The notes beneath the pieces were generated by a model. That model ran no database searches, was not told the DNA's origin, and saw only the letters and a list, made by a program, of their open reading frames with translations. This document shows positions 1 through 6,181 of a stretch of 19,332 nt of DNA, piece by piece. Within the stretch, counting starts at the first letter, position 1. Each line of letters starts with the position of its first letter. This stretch comes from Acetofilamentum sp. (GTDB lineage: Bacteria > Bacteroidota > Bacteroidia > Bacteroidales > DTU049), in contig DYON01000013.1 in NCBI GenBank assembly GCA_020720525.1, positions 1 to 19,332 of the forward strand. Reading direction: 5' to 3'. The position numbers and the translations under genes were made by a program.

Positions 1-1288
1 GTTGAAGGTATTTATAACTTATTTCCACAAATGCTTCATTCACCGGATTCGACGATACCAAACCACCAAAGCTCAATATCAGATTAGATTCTTTTTTTAC
101 ATCGAGATAGAGCGCAAACAACTTTGATGAATCGTTGAAAACCGCCATTGGATAAATAGTTCGTATAGCATGGTCGGTAAGTAAACGAAAATAGTCGGTG
201 CGAGTGCGCTCCATACCTACTGTGTCCTTTTTCTCAAAATAATTCAGCACATAATGTTTCTGCATTTTGTTTACGCCTTCTACATACACCTTATCGAACA
301 CCAGTGGCGGTTTTCGATTGACAAAAGCTTCGCGTTTTCGTTGAATAGAGTCGAGCGAAACACTATCGGTTACAAATCTTCTAATAGAAGGAATTTGAAG
401 CATTGCAGCTTCGTAGCCTAAAGCAATAAATTCTTTTGCCGACGAAAAATCGATGACGTTTGTGGTTGGCAAAATGGGCTCAATGAGCACACTGCTGTTG
501 CAAGGCAAATAGTAGGTTGTACCTGTCATGAAAATGTTTTCGAGCTGCGACAAAATATCGTCGGGATTGGGCTCTGAATTTTCAGACGCCACCTTCGAGC
601 CTATTATAATGTCGGGATCGAAATGGTTCAATGCAACATCGGCAGGAAAATTATTGAACATACCTCCATCCATATACATCTTTCCATCTATAGTGATGGG
701 TTTGAAATAAAACGGATAAGTCATCGATGCCCTAACCGATTGAGTAAGATCACCACTCCTGAAAACTTCGGACCTAGAATCGGTAATATTTGCGCCAACA
801 CATCTAAAAGGAACAAACAATGAATCGAAATTACCTTTGCATAAAGCATTGGATTGCGAAAAAATCTCCATGAAAATAAAGTCCATCTGACCCGAACTCA
901 CTATATTGGTGGGCATATCGAACTTCCAAACACTATCGGTAGTGAATCGAAACGACGCCCAAGATGCTTCGGGATCGGGCTGCTTGAAATAATACACATA
1001 TTTATCGTCGATGGTTCCACTGGCCCATTGAAGAAATTGGGGCGAGGTTACAAGTGTTTCCATTTCGTCGGTTGTCCAGCCACTAGCATACAAACCACCA
1101 ATGATTGCTCCAATGGAAGTACCTGTAATATAATCGATTGGAATTTGATTTTCTTCGAGCGCTCTAAGAACACCAATATGAGCCGTGCCTTTAGAACCAC
1201 CGCCACTGAGAACCACAGCAACTTTCTGCGAACTGACACTAACAGTCCAAACAAAAAGAAACAGGACAGCAGCGATGGTCTTTTTCAT
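1..1288 (-). CDS. Patatin-like outer-membrane phospholipase, 3' end outside window
   Basis: Translated from the minus strand, this frame stays open from an ATG at 1288 to the left edge (about 429 codons), so the gene is partial. Residues 1-20 form a signal peptide. The patatin fold follows: oxyanion-hole GGGSKG at about 29-34, nucleophile motif GTSIG with Ser58, and the dyad Asp207 in a DGG motif followed by a conserved FNNFP-like turn. After about residue 320 comes a stretch that resembles a POTRA-like linker leading into beta strands, as in PlpD-type proteins that carry their own Omp85-like barrel. I infer hydrolysis of phospholipid acyl esters at or outside the outer membrane; the barrel is only inferred, because it lies off the window. 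The start lies 6 bp after the stop of the PLP-enzyme gene, so the two are probably co-transcribed. No strong ribosome binding site is visible. Confidence 0.88.
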   Translation of the reverse strand, partial: MKKTIAAVLFLFVWTVSVSSQKVAVVLSGGGSKGTAHIGVLRALEENQIPIDYITGTSIGAIIGGLYASGWTTDEMETLVTSPQFLQWASGTIDDKYVYYFKQPDPEASWASFRFTTDSVWKFDMPTNIVSSGQMDFIFMEIFSQSNALCKGNFDSLFVPFRCVGANITDSRSEVFRSGDLTQSVRASMTYPFYFKPITIDGKMYMDGGMFNNFPADVALNHFDPDIIIGSKVASENSEPNPDDILSQLENIFMTGTTYYLPCNSSVLIEPILPTTNVIDFSSAKEFIALGYEAAMLQIPSIRRFVTDSVSLDSIQRKREAFVNRKPPLVFDKVYVEGVNKMQKHYVLNYFEKKDTVGMERTRTDYFRLLTDHAIRTIYPMAVFNDSSKLFALYLDVKKESNLILSFGGLVSSNPVNEAFVEISYKYLQ

Positions 1289-1294
1289 TTCATT

Positions 1295-2479
1295 TTATAC
1301 TTGTTCGAGAGCGTGTTTCAAATCGTTGATAACATCTTCTACATCTTCGATACCAACCGATACTCTTACAAGACCCTCGGTTATGAAAGCGGCTTTCTTT
1401 CCTTCGTCCGAAACACCAGCATGTGTCATCGAGGCTGGATGCTGAATAAGACTTTCAACTCCACCAAGCGACACAGCAAGCATAACAAGATGAACATTGT
1501 TCATAAGCTCAATTCCTGCTTCGTATCCACCTTTCATCTCGAAGCTAATCATGCTTCCGGGACCTTTCATTTGCTGTTGAGCCATTTCGTATTGTGGATG
1601 CGACTTTAAACCAGGATATTTAACCCATGCAATTTTGGGATGTGCTTCGAGAAATTCGGCAACCTTCATTGCATTTTGCTGAGCACGTTCCACACGCAAT
1701 GCAAGTGTTTTTGCTCCGCGAATTACAAGATATGCCTGATGAGGATCCATATTGAAGCCAAAGCCAACCATAATGGTGCGAAGCTTTTTATACATTTCTT
1801 CTGTCTTGGCAATTACAGCTCCACCAACAATATCGGCATGACCATTAATATATTTGGTGAGTGAATGCAAAGAAACATCTGCGCCCAAATCGAGTGGTTT
1901 TTGAAGAATTGGACTGCTGAAAGTATTATCGACAACCACTATAATTCCATGCTGATGAGCAAGCTCAGATGCAGCTTTGATGTCGGTAATCGACATGGTA
2001 GGATTTGCTGGCGATTCGATATAAAGCACTTTTGTGTTTGGACGAATCGATTCGCGAATAAGATTGAGGTCGCTGGTATCGATATAGCTGCTTTCGACTC
2101 CCCAACGCACAAAATGATTTTCCATGATGTTGCGACTTGGTCCATAAACAGCACTGGAACTGATAATATGATCGCCTTTCGACAATAATGCAAGATAAAC
2201 GGTAGAAACCGCACCCATACCCGAACTGCAAGCTATAGCACCAAAACCACTTTCCATCACGGCAAGTTTATCTTCTAAAGCACCAATGGTGGGATTTCCA
2301 ATTCTGGAATAGATAAAACCTTTTTCGCGACCTGCAAATAAATCGGCTCCATGAGCTGCATTGCGGAAAGAAAAAGTAGAAGTTTGGTAAATAGGTGTAA
2401 CTGCACTACCAAAAGCATCTTCGAAATCGCCAGCATGAACCAATTGGGTATTCAAACCCATTTCATCAACATTTTTCAT
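1295..2479 (-). CDS. Trans-sulfuration PLP enzyme (methionine/cystathionine gamma-lyase-like)
   Basis: 394 residues, the normal length for the Cys/Met-metabolism PLP family (fold type I). Visible family marks are YSR at 57-59, the SSGMGA phosphate-binding loop near 85-90, Asp184 in VVDNT, the PLP lysine 209 in SLTKYINGH, and a C-terminal block containing QHPASMTHAG. The enzyme should act in the cytoplasm on methionine, cystathionine or homoserine derivatives. The overall look favours methionine gamma-lyase. However, the site where the Pseudomonas enzyme has its active-site cysteine (after YG) is Pro114 here, so the substrate is open. A TAnnTTTG box lies only 10 bp upstream of the first ATG. 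That makes the second in-frame ATG (2461, beginning MGLNTQLVHAG) a serious alternative start. The patatin gene follows directly. Confidence 0.9.
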   Translation of the reverse strand: MKNVDEMGLNTQLVHAGDFEDAFGSAVTPIYQTSTFSFRNAAHGADLFAGREKGFIYSRIGNPTIGALEDKLAVMESGFGAIACSSGMGAVSTVYLALLSKGDHIISSSAVYGPSRNIMENHFVRWGVESSYIDTSDLNLIRESIRPNTKVLYIESPANPTMSITDIKAASELAHQHGIIVVVDNTFSSPILQKPLDLGADVSLHSLTKYINGHADIVGGAVIAKTEEMYKKLRTIMVGFGFNMDPHQAYLVIRGAKTLALRVERAQQNAMKVAEFLEAHPKIAWVKYPGLKSHPQYEMAQQQMKGPGSMISFEMKGGYEAGIELMNNVHLVMLAVSLGGVESLIQHPASMTHAGVSDEGKKAAFITEGLVRVSVGIEDVEDVINDLKHALEQV

Positions 2480-2488
2480 TTTTTATTG

Positions 2489-2496
2489 CAAAAGTA
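2489..2496 (-). promoter_or_regulatory. Candidate -7 box (TACTTTTG) for the PLP-enzyme gene
   Basis: On the minus strand this reads TACTTTTG, matching the Bacteroidota -7 consensus TAnnTTTG. I see no clean TTTG element 19-20 bp upstream. Transcription would begin a few bases before the ATG at 2479, giving almost no leader. From the ATG at 2461 the leader would be about 20 nt. Confidence 0.45.
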
Positions 2497-2581
2497 ACAA
2501 TTTTTCGAGAAACGCCTGATCTCAAATTCATGATTACTGTCTAAATTTCTTTTGTAAACACAATTTTTTACCAACCACTAA

Positions 2582-2610
2582 AGAATCCGATTTTTTCGCT
2601 GAGAATCCGA
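2582..2610 (+). repeat. Paired 9-bp direct repeat upstream of the Rrf2 gene
   Basis: AGAATCCGA occurs at 2582-2590 and again at 2602-2610, 20 bp apart (about two helical turns). It lies in the 265-bp divergent intergenic region between the PLP-enzyme gene and the Rrf2 operon. It could be an operator half-site pair, but that is inference only. The rest of the intergenic region is AT-rich, and beyond the two promoters I see nothing in it. Confidence 0.35.
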
Positions 2611-2680
2611 ATCTTATCCCTTTTTGCAATTGAAATAACCAGCAAAATTTGCAGCCACAATAGCGGTTATGAAAATCTAT

Positions 2681-2712
2681 TTTGACCATTACAATAAAAT
2701 CAAGTATTTTTG
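2681..2712 (+). promoter_or_regulatory. Promoter of the Rrf2-nth-bioD operon
   Basis: TTTG at 2681-2684, a 20-bp spacer, then TATTTTTG at 2705-2712. This fits the Bacteroidota primary sigma consensus (TTTG, 19-20 bp, TAnnTTTG) exactly. The predicted transcription start is about 25 nt before the ATG at 2745. Confidence 0.75.
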
Positions 2713-2744
2713 TACCTAAATTAATTATTAACTAATAGTGTCTT

Positions 2745-3167
2745 ATGTCGAAGCCTATTCAAATATCGGAAGCCGCAAGCATTGGAATTCATGCATTGGT
2801 GCTAATTTCGAACAGCGGCAACAACTTTATGAATGTGAATATGATAGCCGAAAAAACTGGCTCTAGCAAAAATCATATTGCTAAAGTGATGCAAAACCTA
2901 GTTAAAGCCGATTTTGTATCGTCGGTGCGTGGACCTGCAGGTGGATTTTCTTTGGCAAAAGAATCTAAAGACATCACGCTGCTCGATATTTTCGAATCGA
3001 TTGAAGGTAAAATTAACATGAAAGTTTGTCCGTTCGATAAAACAATTTGCCCGTTCGATAAATGCATTATGGGTGGTATTTTTCACAAATTAACCGACGA
3101 GTTGGTCGAATATTTAAAAAAACACACGCTCGCCGATATGAAAACACATAAAAAAAAGGAAAAATAA
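2745..3167 (+). CDS. Rrf2 family transcriptional regulator, probable Fe-S sensor
   Basis: 140 residues, typical of Rrf2 proteins. A winged helix-turn-helix spans about residues 8-72, with the family wing motif VRGPAGGF at 61-68. Three cysteines (95, 102, 107) sit where IscR and NsrR carry their cluster ligands, with spacings of 6 and 4 residues between them. The protein therefore probably binds an iron-sulfur cluster and senses iron, oxygen or NO; that is inference from the family. The C-terminus is lysine-rich. The gene leads an operon: nth starts 8 bp after its stop, and bioD overlaps nth. Because endonuclease III and the biotin pathway (through BioB) both depend on Fe-S clusters, control by an Fe-S regulator would make sense. 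The target is unknown and could be the operon itself or distant genes. Confidence 0.9.
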   Translation: MSKPIQISEAASIGIHALVLISNSGNNFMNVNMIAEKTGSSKNHIAKVMQNLVKADFVSSVRGPAGGFSLAKESKDITLLDIFESIEGKINMKVCPFDKTICPFDKCIMGGIFHKLTDELVEYLKKHTLADMKTHKKKEK

Positions 3168-3175
3168 TAAATCAC

Positions 3176-3814
3176 ATGAACCGAAAGCAGAGGCTTGCAA
3201 ACATTATTCAGATTTTTGACAAAACCAATCCCATTCCCGAGACTGAGTTGCATTTCGACAATCCATATCAGCTTATTGTGGCTGTGATTCTTAGTGCTCA
3301 ATGCACCGATGTGCGCGTAAACAAAATCACTCCCGATTTCTACAAAGCCTTCCCTACTCCAGAAACGTTGGCAGACGCTACCGAAGCCGCCATTTTTGAA
3401 AAAATAAGATCGTGCTCCTATCCGAACAACAAGGCGAAAAACCTAAAAAACATGGGCACCACCTTACTCGAACGATTCAAGGGAAAATTGCCCGAAGATC
3501 CCGAGCAAATGCAAGAATTGCCTGGTGTTGGTCGGAAAACAGCTCACGTGTTGGCCTCGGTGCTTTTTCGACAAAATGTATTAGCGGTCGATACTCATGT
3601 GCAGCGTGTTTCGGTTCGCCTAGGATTGGTGCCAGGAGCCAAAACACCTTTGGCAGTAGAACGCAAGCTGGTTGAAATTGCTCCACCCGAAACACTTCAC
3701 AATCTGCACCATTGGCTCATATTGCATGGTCGCTACGTGTGCAAAGCACGAAAACCGCTCTGCGACAAGTGTCCGGTGATTGAATTATGCACTTATAAAC
3801 TTAAAACAATATGA
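3176..3814 (+). CDS. nth: Endonuclease III, DNA N-glycosylase/AP lyase
   Basis: 212 residues, the usual length. The enzyme removes oxidised pyrimidines from DNA and nicks at the abasic site (base excision repair). The helix-hairpin-helix with catalytic lysine is visible as LPGVGRKTA (Lys121), followed by the catalytic aspartate 139 in AVDTHVQR. The C-terminal [4Fe-4S] loop has cysteines 189, 196, 199 and 205, with the exact family spacing of 6, 2 and 5 residues. The gene starts 8 bp after the Rrf2 gene. Its TGA overlaps the bioD start as ATGA, which points to translational coupling. Confidence 0.97.
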   Translation: MNRKQRLANIIQIFDKTNPIPETELHFDNPYQLIVAVILSAQCTDVRVNKITPDFYKAFPTPETLADATEAAIFEKIRSCSYPNNKAKNLKNMGTTLLERFKGKLPEDPEQMQELPGVGRKTAHVLASVLFRQNVLAVDTHVQRVSVRLGLVPGAKTPLAVERKLVEIAPPETLHNLHHWLILHGRYVCKARKPLCDKCPVIELCTYKLKTI

Positions 3815-4452
3815 GTTTCACTGAGGAGTTGTTGGGCAAACACAAGATATTTTTCGTTACAGGAATTGGAACTGGTGTTGGAAAAACCCTTGCCTCAGCC
3901 ATATTGTGCCGCGCTCTGAAAGCCGATTATTGGAAACCCGTTCAAAGTGGCAGCATCGAAGGAACCGACTCGGACGAGCTGCGAAAACTCACTGGCGGCC
4001 AAACACATATTTTCCCCGAAACCTATCTGCTGCGCGAGCCTCTGAGCCCACATGCAGCTGCCGAAAAAGGAAATATCGTTATCGATCCAACGAAGCTTTT
4101 AATACCAAAAACCAACAACAATTTAATTATCGAAGGCGCCGGCGGTCTCATGGTTCCCATCTCCAGCGATGGTTTCACCTTCGGCGACCTGCTGCAGCAA
4201 TGGCAAATTCCAGTCGTTTTGGTGTCGCGCCACTATTTAGGCAGCATCAACCACACATTGCTGAGCATCGACTATTGCCGCAGCCACCACATTCCGCTTG
4301 CGGGGCTGGTTTTCAACGGCAACGATCTGCTCGGAAACGAAAAAATCATTTGCAACATAAGCAAATCACCCATTTTGCTGCGCATTCCTGAGATGACGGA
4401 AATATCTGCTGAGAAAGTGGATGAAATGATTGGGAATTTTGGGGCTATTTGA
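3811..4452 (+). CDS. bioD: ATP-dependent dethiobiotin synthetase
   Basis: 213 residues. The enzyme closes the ureido ring of dethiobiotin from 7,8-diaminopelargonic acid, CO2 and ATP, the step after BioA. The P-loop GIGTGVGKT (18-26), KPVQSG (42-47), the acidic GTDSDE stretch (51-56) and EGAGGLMVP (108-116) are all present. The start overlaps the nth stop (ATGA). The gene is visibly GC-richer than the accessory genes that follow, as is bioA. bioA, which supplies its substrate, begins only at 8650; the 4.2 kb in between looks inserted. A tandem repeat array begins 26 bp after the stop. Confidence 0.96.
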   Translation: MSFTEELLGKHKIFFVTGIGTGVGKTLASAILCRALKADYWKPVQSGSIEGTDSDELRKLTGGQTHIFPETYLLREPLSPHAAAEKGNIVIDPTKLLIPKTNNNLIIEGAGGLMVPISSDGFTFGDLLQQWQIPVVLVSRHYLGSINHTLLSIDYCRSHHIPLAGLVFNGNDLLGNEKIICNISKSPILLRIPEMTEISAEKVDEMIGNFGAI

Positions 4453-4477
4453 CAATCATTTTTACATAGAACAAAGG

Positions 4478-4609
4478 ATTGATTTGGATTTTTTGCATTT
4501 TGCATCCATTATTGATTTGGATTTTTCGCATTTTTTATCATTTATTGGTTTGGAATTTTTACATTTGCAGTGAATTATTGATTTGGATTTTAATAAAATC
4601 ATACAGAGA
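4478..4609 (+). repeat. Four 33-bp tandem direct repeats upstream of the DUF4143 ATPase gene
   Basis: Units start at 4478, 4511, 4544 and 4577, each exactly 33 bp after the last. The first 12 bases of each unit (ATTGATTTGGAT) are nearly invariant, and in units 1-3 a run of T then a CATTT block follows. Unit 4 diverges after its first 15 bases and ends at the first base of the ATPase start codon. Unit 3 contains TACATTTG (4560-4567), a match to the -7 box, though I see no TTTG at the right distance upstream. Unit 4 also contains a small palindrome, GATTTT/AAAATC (4586-4600). The array fills almost the whole bioD-ATPase gap. The 33-bp period and four-copy layout match the unrelated array at 9926. 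The likely role is an operator or promoter array. Confidence 0.9.
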
Positions 4610-5934
4610 TGTATCTAAAACGAACAATTGATGAAGAATTGGCCAATTGGAAATTAGCCAAAAAAAGAAAACCACTAATGTTGCGTGGTGCACGTCAGGT
4701 GGGCAAAACTTCAACCGTTAAAAAACTAGCAGACAATTTCACCCATTTTGTAGAAATAAACTTTGATGAGCAGCCAGCATTTTCCGCCATTTTCGAAAAG
4801 AACTTATCCGTATTTGAAGTTTGCGAACAACTTTCGGTATTAACCAACACACCAATTATTGAAGGTGAAACCTTGCTGTTTTTGGATGAAATTCAATCTT
4901 GTATTCCTGCTATTAGCATGCTCAGGTATTTTTACGAAAAAATGCCAGAATTACATGTTATAGCAGCTGGTTCCTTATTGGAGTTTGTAATGGCCGACAT
5001 TCCTTCCTTTGGTGTTGGTCGGGTTCGTTCGATGTATATGTACCCACTTTCTTTTCGAGAATTTTTAATGGCTCATGGAGAGTATTTATTGCTTGAGCAA
5101 TTGGACAAGGCTACCGTTTCCAAACCATTATCAGAACTTATCCATCAAAAGTCAATTAATCTGTATAAAAAATTCCTCATTATTGGAGGTATGCCCGAAG
5201 TTGTAAGTGCATACGTGAACGGAAAAGACTTATTGGAGGTTCAACCAGTTATAAATGATTTAGTAATATCGGTACAAGCCGATTTTGCCAAATATAAAAC
5301 AAGTGTCGCTGGTGCAAGATTGACAGAGGTCTTTAATGCCATTGCCCAGCAGGTGGCAACAAAATTCAGCTACTCATATCATAATGCCACCTTAAGCAAT
5401 TTACAAATTAAAGAAGCCATTGAGCTCTTGAAAATGGCTGGATTGGTTTATGGGGTAACTCATAGCGCGGCAAATGGTATTCCTCTGGGTGCTGAAATAA
5501 ATCCCAAAAAAACAAAATACTTGATTTTTGATACCGGAATATTTCAACGAATTTTACGACTAAATATCGCAGATTTATTAATAAGCGACGATTTCAATGT
5601 TATCAACAAAGGTCATATTACCGAACTGTATGTAGGCCTCGAACTGTTAAAAGCCGAAAGCTGCTATCAAAAGGCCGATTTATTCTATTGGCAACGCGAC
5701 GCAAAAAACAGCCAGGCCGAAGTAGATTATGTGTGTCAGTTCAACAACGTTATTGTACCTGTTGAAGTTAAAGCTGGAACAAAAGGAAGTATGCAAAGTT
5801 TATATTTGTTCTTAAAGGAAAAGAAACTAAAGCAGGGCTTTAGAATATCTCTTGAAAATTTCTCAAAAATAGACCAGGTAAGTATTTTGCCAGTTTACGC
5901 TGTCAATCATTTAGCCGATAATTTACAGAAATAA
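4609..5934 (+). CDS. DUF4143-type AAA ATPase with C-terminal nuclease-like domain
   Basis: 441 residues. The N-terminal ATPase shows Walker A GARQVGKT (27-34), Walker B LLFLDE (89-94), a sensor segment ending in AAGSLLEF (119-126) and the family motif YPLSFREF (145-152). The C-terminal half has the arrangement of a PD-(D/E)XK fold: Glu339 in GHITE, Asp373 in EVDYV and Glu386-x-Lys388 in VEVKAG. Proteins of this family are common and patchily distributed in bacteria; their function is not settled, and some occur near defence or mobile genes. Here the gene sits downstream of a 33-bp repeat array and upstream of a type IIG-like enzyme, in an AT-richer islet between bioD and bioA. I call the fold with confidence but not the function. 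Confidence 0.9.
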   Translation: MYLKRTIDEELANWKLAKKRKPLMLRGARQVGKTSTVKKLADNFTHFVEINFDEQPAFSAIFEKNLSVFEVCEQLSVLTNTPIIEGETLLFLDEIQSCIPAISMLRYFYEKMPELHVIAAGSLLEFVMADIPSFGVGRVRSMYMYPLSFREFLMAHGEYLLLEQLDKATVSKPLSELIHQKSINLYKKFLIIGGMPEVVSAYVNGKDLLEVQPVINDLVISVQADFAKYKTSVAGARLTEVFNAIAQQVATKFSYSYHNATLSNLQIKEAIELLKMAGLVYGVTHSAANGIPLGAEINPKKTKYLIFDTGIFQRILRLNIADLLISDDFNVINKGHITELYVGLELLKAESCYQKADLFYWQRDAKNSQAEVDYVCQFNNVIVPVEVKAGTKGSMQSLYLFLKEKKLKQGFRISLENFSKIDQVSILPVYAVNHLADNLQK

Positions 5935-6181
5935 AAAAGTTGCATTTACCTTCATTACTACTTCGTGGTGTTGCTTGAAATCAGCTAGTGAATAAGCCCC
6001 AATATGCAAAAATGCATGTTGCAAATTTCTTTTCTGAGGCTTGTTGAAAAATTTGTATTTTTGTTTATGAAGGAGGTGATTAAATTATAATCATTCATTC
6101 AAAACAAGATGTATTGTTGTTTTTTGCAAGGAAATGACATTTTGACGAACAAAAAACTAAGTCGAAAGGGGAAAAGCGATA
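5935..6181 (+). other. Intergenic leader before the type IIG gene
   Basis: 247 bp without a convincing gene. It holds a -7 box TATTTTTG at 6056-6063, with TCTG 19 bp upstream in place of TTTG. Directly after it is a 7-codon ORF, MKEVIKL (6067-6090). Inside that ORF, AAGGAGGTGAT (6070-6080) is the full complement of a typical 16S rRNA 3' tail. No start codon lies at a normal distance after this perfect Shine-Dalgarno; the next ATG (6109) opens a 30-codon ORF in another frame. An ATGCA/TGCAT palindrome lies near 6004-6017. Confidence 0.4.
6056..6063 (+). promoter_or_regulatory. Candidate -7 box for the type IIG gene
   Basis: TATTTTTG matches TAnnTTTG exactly. The upstream element is only a partial match (TCTG, 19-bp spacer). 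It would give a leader of about 110 nt before the ATG at 6182, and a 7-codon ORF begins almost at the predicted transcription start. Confidence 0.5.

Noticed and set aside
854..1609. 251-residue plus-strand ORF
   Set aside because: It lies opposite the patatin and PLP-enzyme genes, both of which have clear catalytic motifs. Its own translation has no domain or signal and an odd composition.
3906..4391. 161-residue ORF in a second plus frame
   Set aside because: It is a frame shadow of bioD, rich in Arg, Ser and His, with no family features.
6070..6080. Remnant of a 16S rRNA 3' end
   Set aside because: AAGGAGGTGAT matches the reverse complement of the 16S tail for only 11 bases. Flanking bases do not continue the match, so it is not an rRNA fragment.
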